The notes beneath the pieces are model-generated. The model had not been told where the DNA came from and made no database searches. It saw only the letters and a program-made list of their open reading frames with translations. The position numbers and the translations under genes are program-made. From NCBI GenBank assembly GCA_031295725.1, contig JAUMNV010000010.1, positions 1 through 12,286 of the forward strand: a DNA stretch of 12,286 nt. The letters are read 5' to 3'. Below are positions 6,572 to 12,286 of this stretch, piece after piece; within the stretch, counting starts at the first letter, position 1; each line of letters opens with the position of its first letter. Origin of the DNA: Collinsella sp. GTDB lineage: Bacteria > Actinomycetota > Coriobacteriia > Coriobacteriales > Coriobacteriaceae.

Positions 6572-7918
6572 ATGGAACACGACCTCACACGCGGCAATGT
6601 CCTTAAGACCATCGCGGTCTTTGCCCTGCCCTATATGCTCTCGTACTTTTTGCAGATGCTCTACGGCATGGCCGACCTGTACATGATGGGGCAGTTTAGC
6701 GGCGCCGCCGGCATCACCGCCGTGGGTAATGGCGCGCAGACGCTCTATATCATTACCGTGACGCTCGTGGGCCTGGCCATGGGAACGACGGTCATCGTCG
6801 GCCACGCCGTGGGCTCGCGTCGCTTCGACCGCGCCGAGACCGCCATCGGCAACACCATCACGCTCTTTATGGGTGTCTCGGTGGTGCTGGCCGCTATCCT
6901 GCTCGCACTGTGCCCGCAAATCGTGGCGCTCATTGGCACGCCGGCCGAGGCAGTCGAAGGAACCGCCGCCTACCTGCGTATCTGCTTTGTCGGCATTCCG
7001 TTTATCGCCGCATACAACATTCTTTCGGCCATCTTTCGCGGGCTGGGCGATTCGCGCTCGCCCATGTACGTGATCGGCGTGGCGTGCATCATTAACATCG
7101 CGCTCGATTTTCTGTTTATCGGGCACATGGGGCTCGGCCCCGTGGGCGCGGCGCTCGGCACGGTAACCGCCCAGACGGCCAGCGTTGCCCTCGCACTCGT
7201 GTGGCTCAAGAGCCGCCGCACGAACATCCACGTTAAGCGCAGCGACCTGCGCCCCCAGCCCGAGGTGCTCGGCAGCATTCTTAAGATCGGCGTGCCCGTG
7301 GCCGTGCAGGACGGCTGCATCCAGGTGGCGTTTATGTTCATCACCGTCATTGCCAACCACCGAGGGCTCGTCGACGCCGCCGCCGTGGGCCTGGTCGAGA
7401 AGATGATCAGCTTTTTGTTCATTGTGCCGAGTTCCATGGGTGCCACCGTCAGCGCGCTCACGGCGCAAAACGCCGGCGCGGGCAAGGGCGACCGCGCATG
7501 TCAGGTGCTTAAAGACGCCATGACGATCTCGGTGGTGTACGGCTGCCTGATCACGGTGCTGATGTGGCTGGTGGCGCCGGCGTTTATCGGCTTTTTTGCC
7601 AAGGACTCTGCGGTGGTCGCGGCCGGCACCGGCTATATGCGCAGCTATATTTTCGACGCGATTTTTGCCGGCATCCACATTTGCTTTAGCGGCTTTTTCG
7701 CTGCGTATGGCAAGAGCTACATCGGCTTTGCGCACAACGTGCTGGCCGTGGCGCTCATTCGCGTGCCGGGCGCGTGGCTGCTGTCGAACGCCTATTCCGA
7801 CACGCTGTTTCCCATGGGCATCGCTTCGCCGTGCGGGTCGATTCTGTCGGCAGTCATCTGTGTTGTCGCGTTTACCGTGCTCAACCGACGCGGGGCTTTT
7901 GACAAGTTGGCAGCGTAG
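6572..7918 (+). CDS. MATE-family multidrug/cation efflux transporter
   Basis: 448 residues, a normal length for the multidrug and toxic compound extrusion family. The sequence is strongly hydrophobic with about twelve membrane helices arranged as two similar halves. The N-terminal half shows the family pattern: PYMLSYFLQMLYGMADLYMMG at about 20-40, where a helix runs into the conserved loop, then GLAMGTTVIVGHAVGSRR at 67-84. The second half begins at about residue 230 and repeats the layout. MATE proteins export cationic compounds using a Na+ or H+ gradient; the ion and substrate cannot be told here. The ATG at 6572 fits the family N-terminus (LTRGNVLKTIAVFALP), but no clear Shine-Dalgarno precedes it. 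It is the only plus-strand gene, divergent from the ABC exporter operon and fronted by a MerR-type dyad promoter, which suggests drug-inducible expression. Confidence 0.93.
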   Translation: MEHDLTRGNVLKTIAVFALPYMLSYFLQMLYGMADLYMMGQFSGAAGITAVGNGAQTLYIITVTLVGLAMGTTVIVGHAVGSRRFDRAETAIGNTITLFMGVSVVLAAILLALCPQIVALIGTPAEAVEGTAAYLRICFVGIPFIAAYNILSAIFRGLGDSRSPMYVIGVACIINIALDFLFIGHMGLGPVGAALGTVTAQTASVALALVWLKSRRTNIHVKRSDLRPQPEVLGSILKIGVPVAVQDGCIQVAFMFITVIANHRGLVDAAAVGLVEKMISFLFIVPSSMGATVSALTAQNAGAGKGDRACQVLKDAMTISVVYGCLITVLMWLVAPAFIGFFAKDSAVVAAGTGYMRSYIFDAIFAGIHICFSGFFAAYGKSYIGFAHNVLAVALIRVPGAWLLSNAYSDTLFPMGIASPCGSILSAVICVVAFTVLNRRGAFDKLAA

Positions 7919-8012
7919 CGGGGCAACGCGAAATCGCCCTTATCGACGACATCATCAGCGACGACCCGACGACCCAAGTGACGCGGATCGCGGTGCCGGT
8001 TGCCCCAGCAAA

Positions 8013-8056
8013 GTAAGAACCGCCCGGAAGGCATCATGCTTCCGGGCGGTTCTTAC
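8013..8056. terminator. bidirectional intrinsic terminator between the MATE and relE-type genes
   Basis: A perfect 18-bp stem, GTAAGAACCGCCCGGAAG at 8013-8030 with its complement at 8039-8056, has an 8-base loop. The GC-rich core is flanked by A/T-rich ends, so T-rich 3' sides form on both strands (TTCTTAC on either strand). It lies between two convergent genes and its last base is shared with the toxin stop codon. The 94 bases between the MATE stop and the stem hold nothing recognisable. Confidence 0.88.
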
Positions 8057-8391
8057 TAATCATCATCCAGCAACTCGAATCGATTTCTAGATATCACCAA
8101 TGCAGCATAATCTTGGCTTTGGTGAAAAACATGGGCAATCACAACGTCCTCGTTATCGTAGTAATAAAGCATTACATAAGAATTAACGAGGCAAGCATGG
8201 TAACCAAGCACTGCAAGCTCGGGTAACTTCGATAAGCCGTAGTCAACTACACCACTTTGAAGAAGCTGGAGCTGGCTACGGTATTTATCAAGAAAGTGCC
8301 GGGCAGTAAAAATACCATGCCCCAATAGATAATCAACGATATCGTCAACTTCTTGTTCAGCTGTAGGCAGAATCTTGACGTTATAGGCCAT
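8056..8391 (-). CDS. RelE/ParE-superfamily toxin of a type II toxin-antitoxin module
   Basis: 111 residues, the usual size for this superfamily. RelE-type members are ribosome-dependent mRNA endonucleases, while ParE members poison gyrase; which applies here cannot be decided from sequence. The visible pattern is an N-terminal strand and helix (MAYNVKILPTAEQEVDDIVDYL), a central Leu-rich helix, strands around 63-80 (YHACLVNSYVMLYYYD) and the typical end strand VVIAHVFHQSQDY (83-95). The start is ATG at 8391-8389, inside the antitoxin gene, with GAGG six bases upstream. The open frame extends 19 codons further, but this start fits the family. It overlaps the antitoxin gene by 11 bases, so translation is coupled. 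The region looks more AT-rich than its neighbours, consistent with transfer. Confidence 0.85.
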   Translation of the reverse strand: MAYNVKILPTAEQEVDDIVDYLLGHGIFTARHFLDKYRSQLQLLQSGVVDYGLSKLPELAVLGYHACLVNSYVMLYYYDNEDVVIAHVFHQSQDYAALVISRNRFELLDDD

Positions 8392-8650
8392 ATTTTGCCT
8401 CAAGGTCATCGAGAGCCTCAAAGGCATCACGCGCCGTGCCAGCAGCACGCTCCCGCTCGGCCACAGCTATACGAGCCATCAGACGAGCCTTAGCCTGTTC
8501 CTGAACCATGAGGTCGTAGTCCTCGGATCGAAGTACAACAAATTTGCTATAGCCGTTTTTTGTAACAGTCACTGGACCAGTAGTAGTTTCAACGAGCTCC
8601 GAGAATTTCGCGGTGTCCCGCATATCTTTAATTGGAACGCAAACAGGCAT
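8381..8650 (-). CDS. Phd/YefM-family antitoxin (partner of the RelE-type toxin)
   Basis: 89 residues, typical length. The N-terminal half matches the Phd/YefM DNA-binding fold: a strand with PIKDMRDTAKFSELVE (6-21), then GPVTVTKNGYSKFVVLRSEDYDLM (25-48), where the VTKNG turn and the VLRSEDYD segment are hallmarks of the family. The charged C-terminal helix (about 50-89) should wrap and neutralise the toxin encoded by the overlapping downstream gene. The start is ATG at 8650-8648 with AGGAG six bases upstream. Upstream lies a pair of CATAATTRTG palindromes, the likely autoregulatory operator. Family assignment is firm; pairing is from gene order. Confidence 0.88.
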   Translation of the reverse strand: MPVCVPIKDMRDTAKFSELVETTTGPVTVTKNGYSKFVVLRSEDYDLMVQEQAKARLMARIAVAERERAAGTARDAFEALDDLEAKYGL

Positions 8651-8663
8651 GGCACACTCCTAA

Positions 8664-8692
8664 CATAATTGTGTACATAATTATGAAGTATA
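8664..8692 (-). promoter_or_regulatory. promoter/operator of the Phd-RelE-type module
   Basis: Two copies of a 10-bp word, CATAATTGTG (8664-8673) and the perfect palindrome CATAATTATG (8676-8685), are separated by TA, 12 bp apart centre to centre. A -10 candidate TATACT on the minus strand (8692-8687) abuts them; no convincing -35 is seen. The sites would lie at and just after the transcription start, as expected for repression by the antitoxin/toxin complex. Confidence 0.5.
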
Positions 8693-8721
8693 GCTCAGCT
8701 AACGAGCGTCGGCTACAGGAT

Positions 8722-8758
8722 AACCGCCATGCCGGGGACAGTCCCCGATATGGCGGTT
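8722..8758. terminator. two-tier hairpin directly after the PIN toxin stop
   Basis: The outer stem is AACCGCCAT (8722-8730) with ATGGCGGTT (8750-8758). A 2x2 internal loop separates it from the inner stem CGGGGAC (8733-8739) with GTCCCCG (8741-8747). It abuts the toxin stop codon (8761-8759). On the minus strand the trailing bases are TTATCC, a poor U-tract; on the plus strand TTTT follows. It may be a terminator, a 3' stabiliser or a dispersed repeat. The structure is clear but the role is not. Confidence 0.55.
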
Positions 8759-9181
8759 TTACTCCTCCGGAATCGGAAACGCACGGATGAACTCTGCAGG
8801 CGAGAAGGTCTTGATGGTCGAGCGCACAAAAGCAGCGCGGTCACGCGTGATGATAAAGTCCACGCCGGCACGCTCGGCCATCGCACGGATACAGCCGTCC
8901 TCAAAGTCCGGCTCATCGGAATAGGCGGAGGTAAAACAAGCTTCTTGGTCGAGAGGCTCTACCGAATAGCTCTTAAGACAGTCGCGCACTACCTCGCGGG
9001 CGCGCGCCTCGCCTGCCTGTTTAGTGAGAATGTAGTACGCGTCCTTGAGAGAACAGGCCGAAACAACGCCCTCGATAAGCCCCACGTCGACGAGCCCCTT
9101 GATCGTTTGCGCCGCTGCGTGCTCCGGCCGGCCCGGCAGCACACAATCGAGCAGAAAATTGGTATCGAGAAATGCCCTCAT
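8759..9181 (-). CDS. PIN-domain toxin (VapC-like ribonuclease, PIN_3 type)
   Basis: 140 residues, a complete single PIN domain. PIN toxins are Mg2+-dependent RNases that cut tRNA or rRNA. Acidic residues expected in the active site are visible: Asp6 in FLDTNFLLD, Asp47 in SLKDAYYIL (where many relatives have Glu), Asp92/Glu94/Asp95 in the PDFEDGC motif, and Asp114 in IITRD. The DFED motif and the final STIKTFSPAEFIRAF match the PIN_3 branch rather than classic VapC. The ATG at 9181-9179 overlaps the antitoxin stop (ATGA), with GAGGGAG eight bases upstream, so the two genes are co-translated. Target unknown. Confidence in the fold is high. Confidence 0.88.
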   Translation of the reverse strand: MRAFLDTNFLLDCVLPGRPEHAAAQTIKGLVDVGLIEGVVSACSLKDAYYILTKQAGEARAREVVRDCLKSYSVEPLDQEACFTSAYSDEPDFEDGCIRAMAERAGVDFIITRDRAAFVRSTIKTFSPAEFIRAFPIPEE

Positions 9182-9570
9182 AGGTAGCGCTCCCTCGCGA
9201 CGCGCTTTTCATCTTCAACCGTCATCGTATCGAGCGGCGTTCCCTTTGGCATGTTAGCCACGATATCGAGATACTCCTGGTAGTCCTCATTCTCCGCGAG
9301 CATCTCACGGATCTCCTTCCAGGTGATCTTGGGATGCCACATCGTACCCATGTCGCGCTTGGGCTTGTCCGAGCCGCACGTCGGTTTTGTGCCCCCACGC
9401 TCCTGGGCAGCATCATATTCCACTGCAACCGGGCCTTGATAGTCGAGCGGCACGATTTTGAACAACGGCTTGCTCCGCTTGAAGACCACAACCTCCTCGC
9501 CATCATTGGCAACCCTTTCGGCCACCTGCGTAAGGTTTTGGCGCAGCTCCGAAAACGCGACGGTAACCAT
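9178..9570 (-). CDS. Phd/YefM-like antitoxin with a long C-terminal extension (partner of the PIN toxin)
   Basis: 130 residues from an ATG at 9570-9568 with AGAGGAG five bases upstream; another ATG at 9588 would add six residues made from the ribosome-binding site and is unlikely. The N-terminal 45 residues are Phd/YefM-like (MVTVAFSELRQNLTQVAERVANDGEEVVVFKRSKPLFKIVPLD), predicted to dimerise and bind the promoter palindrome. The remainder is about twice as long as in a simple antitoxin. A flexible charged stretch (50-75) is followed by a helical region with WHPKITWKEIREMLAENEDYQEYLDIV (78-104) and a charged tail, probably the toxin-neutralising part. The stop overlaps the toxin start by 4 bases. 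Family assignment of the N-terminus is good; the extension is unrecognised. Confidence 0.83.
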   Translation of the reverse strand: MVTVAFSELRQNLTQVAERVANDGEEVVVFKRSKPLFKIVPLDYQGPVAVEYDAAQERGGTKPTCGSDKPKRDMGTMWHPKITWKEIREMLAENEDYQEYLDIVANMPKGTPLDTMTVEDEKRVARERYL

Positions 9571-9603
9571 AACTGCTCCTCTCAACATATATCTTTACTG
9601 CTA

Positions 9604-9637
9604 AGTATACACGTTAATGTTAATGTTAAAGTGTATA
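9604..9637 (-). promoter_or_regulatory. promoter/operator palindrome of the Phd-PIN module
   Basis: Arms TATACACGTTAA (9606-9617) and TTAAAGTGTATA (9626-9637) match at 11 of 12 positions around an 8-base centre. The same stretch contains three tandem GTTAAT/GTTAAA words. The -10 box TATACT on the minus strand (9609-9604) overlaps one arm, so a protein bound to the palindrome would block it. The -35 is poor. This fits autoregulation by the antitoxin. Confidence 0.55.
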
Positions 9638-9646
9638 AAACTCATT

Positions 9647-9697
9647 ACAATGGGGCAGCCCCGTTGTGGGACCTCACTGCGAGGCCCCTTTGCTTTG
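9647..9697 (+). other. two adjacent hairpins with a T-rich tail (possible small transcript end or terminator relic)
   Basis: The first hairpin pairs ACAATGGGG (9647-9655) with CCCCGTTGT (9659-9667), one G-T pair, loop CAG. The second pairs GGGACCTC (9668-9675) with GAGGCCCC (9681-9688), one mismatch, followed by TTTGCTTTG. A plus-strand TATAAA lies just upstream at 9634-9639, but no plus-strand gene ends here. The remaining bases to 9795 hold nothing recognised. Confidence 0.35.
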
Positions 9698-9795
9698 TAT
9701 GAATCTTCTATCGCTCCGGAACGACACCGCTCCGCAGGGTCACCCTCGGCAACCTACATGACGCAGATCATGCTGCCCGCCACCACGCCCAAATA

Positions 9796-9834
9796 AAAAC
9801 CTCCCGGAAAGTATCAACCTTTCCGGGAGGTTTT
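9796..9834. terminator. intrinsic terminator of ligA (symmetrical)
   Basis: A perfect 16-bp stem, AAAACCTCCCGGAAAG (9796-9811) with its complement at 9819-9834, has a 7-base loop. It lies about 20 bases after the ligA stop. On the minus strand it ends in GGTTTTTATTT, a good U-tract; the plus strand also ends in TTTT. Confidence 0.9.
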
Positions 9835-9854
9835 CTAATTTGATTATCGATGTC

Positions 9855-12083
9855 CTAAGCCTGGGGCACCTCGCCAGTAGCCAGGATCTGCTCGAGTGCG
9901 TCCTCGTCCAGCACAGGCACACCCAGCTGCTCGGCTTTGGTGAGCTTGGAGCCCGCTTTGGGGCCGGCAACCAGGTAGCTCGTCTTCTTTGACACACTGC
10001 CCGAAACCTTGGCGCCGAGCACCTTGAGCGCCGCGCCTGCCTCGTCGCGCGTGCGGTTGATGAGCGTGCCGGTGAGCACGAAGGTCAGACCCGCGAGCGG
10101 CTGTGCGTCGGCGAGCTCGCCTGCCACGCCAGCGTCGGCTGCGGCTTGCGCATGAGCGGCGCCCAAGTCGACCTCGAGAGACAGGCCCGCTTGGCGCAGA
10201 CGCTCCAGCACGGCAAGATTTTCGGGCACGGCCAGGAACTGCTTGACGCTCGCCGCAATCTTGGGGCCAATGCCCTCGCACTCGGCAATATCCTCTTCGC
10301 TCGCCAAGATGAGCTTGTCAATCGACAGGAATCGCTCGGCGATGACCTCGCCCACGCTCTTGCCCACGTGGCGGATACCCAGGGCAAACAGCACACGACC
10401 GAGCGGCTGGCTCTTGGACTTGTTGAGCTCGGCGATGATCTTTTCGGCCGTCTTGAGGCCCACCGGAATAGGATCGCCCTTCTTGACGCCCTTTTTGCTG
10501 TTGGAGCTGGCATAGGTGCGCCCTGTGTCCAGGCCGGCGATATCGTCGACCGTGAGCTGGTAGAAGTCCGCGACGTCGTGGATCAGGCCGGCGGCGATCA
10601 TCTTGTCGACGATCTCATCGCCCAGGCCGTCGACGTCCATGCAGCCGCGGCTCACCCAGTGAAGCAGGCGCTCCTTGAGCTGCGCGGGGCAGTCGATGGA
10701 GACGCAGCGGTAGGCGACCTCGCCGTCCTCGTGGACCACGGGGCTGCCGCACACGGGGCAGACCTCGGGCATGTGCCAGTCAACCGAATCGGCCGGGCGC
10801 TTATCGAGCACCGGGCCCACGACCTCGGGAATCACGTCGCCCGCCTTGTGCACGATGATGGTGTCGCCCTCGCGCACGTTTTTGCGGCGGATCTCGTCGA
10901 TGTTGTGCAGCGTGGCGCGCGCGATGGTGGAGCCGGCGACCGTCACCGGGTCGAACTCGGCGACCGGCGTGAGCACACCGGTGCGGCCCACCTGGATGCG
11001 AATTTCGCGCAGGACGGTCTGCTTTTCCTCGGGCGGGAACTTAAAGGCAATGGCCCAGCGCGGCGCGCGGGCGGTAAAGCCCAGGTCGAGTTGCTGCTGG
11101 AAGCTGTCAACCTTTACGACTACGCCGTCGATGTCATAATCCAGATCACCGCGGTGCTCGAGCGCCTGGGCACAGAACTCGTGGACCTCGGCGGGCGTGG
11201 CGCAACGGGCAACGTTAGGGTTGACGCTAAAGCCAGCGTTGCGCAGCCAGTCGAGGAACTCGCGCTGGCTGTGGACGTGCAGCGGATCGGTATCGGCGAT
11301 GGCATAGATAAAGGTGGCAAGATCGCGGCGCGCCGTGACCTTGGGGTCCTTTTGGCGCAGGCTGCCGGCGGCGGCGTTGCGCGGGTTGGCGAAGGGATCG
11401 CGGCCCTCGACATCGGCCTCATCGTTCAGGCGCACAAAGCTGCCCTTAGGCATGTAGACCTCGCCGCGCACCTCGATGGTACGCTCGCGGTCGGCGCCCA
11501 TGTGGGCGAGCGCCGGCTCGGACAGGTGCATGGGCACATCCTTGATGGTGCGCACGTTGAGCGACACGTCCTCGCCTGTGGTGCCATCGCCACGTGTGGC
11601 CGCACGTACGAAGGTGCCGTTTTGGTAGGTCAGGGCCACGCCCAGGCCGTCAATCTTAAGCTCGCAGGTATAGGTGACGCTGCCGGCGCCGAGCGCATCC
11701 TCGGTGCGTTGGAGCCACGCGTCGAGCTCGTCCAGGTCCATGGCATCGTCCATGGAATACATGCGCGCCATGTGCGTTACCGGCGTAAACTGCTCGCTCA
11801 CGTAGCCGCCCACGCGCTGGGTATAGCTGTCGGGCGTCACCAGGTCGGGATAGGCCGCCTCGATTTCCTGCAGCTCAACGAGCATTTTGTCGAAGGCGGC
11901 GTCCGTGATCTCGGGCGCATCGAGCATGTAGTAGCGATAGGCGTGGTAATCGAGCTCGTGGCGCAGCTCGGCCGCGCGCGTTGCCGCCTGGGCACGGGCA
12001 TCGGTCGGTGCGGTGGTTTCCGCGGTCGTGGACGTTTCGGTATCGATGTCCACACCGTCACCAAACAGACTCGATTGCTCCAT
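9855..12083 (-). CDS. ligA: NAD+-dependent DNA ligase LigA
   Basis: This essential replication and repair enzyme seals nicks in duplex DNA using NAD+ and a ligase-AMP intermediate. 742 residues against about 670 in E. coli. Order of parts: domain Ia (about 35-95), the adenylation domain with the AMP-accepting Lys143 in ELKIDG (142-146) and the later DYDIDGVVVKVD motif (315-326), the OB fold (about 345-430), a four-Cys zinc finger (Cys442, Cys445, Cys460, Cys465), helix-hairpin-helix repeats (about 480-635) and a C-terminal BRCT domain (661-735). The extra length is a Thr/Ala-rich N-terminal leader (about 28 residues), a basic insert at 522-539 and an Ala-rich linker at 641-660. The start is ATG at 12083-12081 with AAGGAG seven bases upstream. 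It appears monocistronic, with a terminator right after it. Confidence 0.97.
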   Translation of the reverse strand: MEQSSLFGDGVDIDTETSTTAETTAPTDARAQAATRAAELRHELDYHAYRYYMLDAPEITDAAFDKMLVELQEIEAAYPDLVTPDSYTQRVGGYVSEQFTPVTHMARMYSMDDAMDLDELDAWLQRTEDALGAGSVTYTCELKIDGLGVALTYQNGTFVRAATRGDGTTGEDVSLNVRTIKDVPMHLSEPALAHMGADRERTIEVRGEVYMPKGSFVRLNDEADVEGRDPFANPRNAAAGSLRQKDPKVTARRDLATFIYAIADTDPLHVHSQREFLDWLRNAGFSVNPNVARCATPAEVHEFCAQALEHRGDLDYDIDGVVVKVDSFQQQLDLGFTARAPRWAIAFKFPPEEKQTVLREIRIQVGRTGVLTPVAEFDPVTVAGSTIARATLHNIDEIRRKNVREGDTIIVHKAGDVIPEVVGPVLDKRPADSVDWHMPEVCPVCGSPVVHEDGEVAYRCVSIDCPAQLKERLLHWVSRGCMDVDGLGDEIVDKMIAAGLIHDVADFYQLTVDDIAGLDTGRTYASSNSKKGVKKGDPIPVGLKTAEKIIAELNKSKSQPLGRVLFALGIRHVGKSVGEVIAERFLSIDKLILASEEDIAECEGIGPKIAASVKQFLAVPENLAVLERLRQAGLSLEVDLGAAHAQAAADAGVAGELADAQPLAGLTFVLTGTLINRTRDEAGAALKVLGAKVSGSVSKKTSYLVAGPKAGSKLTKAEQLGVPVLDEDALEQILATGEVPQA

Positions 12084-12261
12084 AGCGGCACTCCTTCGCT
12101 CGATTTCAAACGGATACTAGAGTACCACCGGTCACCATGGGGCCGAATAGCGGTCTCAAACCGCACCGAATCGGCAGCCGCCAGACCGGGGCGGATCGCG
12201 CGATCAAACCATGCTCTTATCAGCTCTAAATGACCCGTTTTCCTCCGTCCCCAACGGATCA

Positions 12262-12286
12262 ATAAGAAAAGAGGGGCTGTCCCGCG
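12262..12286 (-). terminator. right half of an intrinsic terminator of a gene beyond the window
   Basis: Reading the minus strand from the window edge, GGGACAGCCCC (12283-12273) is followed by TCTTTTCTTATT. This looks like the 3' arm and U-tract of a hairpin whose other arm lies outside. It would end an upstream minus-strand gene, so ligA should have its own promoter in 12084-12261, where I could not find a convincing -35/-10 pair. Confidence 0.5.

Noticed and set aside
6355..6612. 85-codon minus-strand frame in the divergent ABC/MATE control region, considered as a regulator
   Set aside because: No helix-turn-helix pattern or ribosome-binding site, and it overlaps the MATE start and both promoters.
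10146..12233. A 695-codon open frame on the plus strand opposite ligA
   Set aside because: It is a composition-driven shadow of ligA: His/Gly/Ala/Val-rich with no recognisable domain, and ligA on the other strand is certain.
11837..12262. 141-codon minus-strand frame starting upstream of ligA
   Set aside because: It runs into ligA in another frame, lacks a ribosome-binding site and shows no family features.

Overview
The window reads as a GC-rich bacterial chromosome segment, most likely from a gut Coriobacteriia member such as Collinsella. That assignment is an inference from the gene set, the coding style and the composition; there is no 16S or other decisive marker. Apart from the MATE gene, every gene is on the minus strand, so the window is described here from left to right.

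Left part (1-2591): the first codons of an unidentified gene; moaA (molybdenum cofactor synthesis, GTG start) directly upstream of it; then a 345-residue protein with a PD-(D/E)XK (DUF559/Vsr-like) nuclease domain. That gene is bracketed by two nearly identical 59-bp imperfect palindromes. The outermost arms of the pair form perfect 20-bp terminal inverted repeats, so the 1.3-kb block 1236-2543 looks like a discrete unit: palindrome, nuclease-like gene, palindrome. It is the strongest candidate here for something undescribed.

Middle part (2592-7918): two overlapping genes for a heterodimeric type I ABC exporter. One subunit has a degenerate ATP site; the other keeps the catalytic Glu and His and carries an unusual linker before its nucleotide-binding domain. 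A divergent MATE efflux pump gene follows. The region between exporter and pump holds a TTGACA promoter for the ABC operon, an 11-bp direct repeat overlapping that promoter, and a MerR-family-type dyad promoter in front of the MATE gene. No regulator gene is in the window.

Right part (8013-9637): two tandem type II toxin-antitoxin modules, both with Phd/YefM-type antitoxins but with different toxins (RelE/ParE fold and PIN nuclease fold). Each has overlapping antitoxin/toxin genes and a palindromic operator-like promoter. A strong bidirectional terminator separates them from the MATE gene.

Right end (9796-12286): an intrinsic terminator, the essential NAD+-dependent DNA ligase ligA, its 5' region, and half of a terminator of a gene outside the window. 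No rRNA, tRNA, CRISPR array or complete insertion sequence was seen, and no gene-free stretch exceeds 300 bases.
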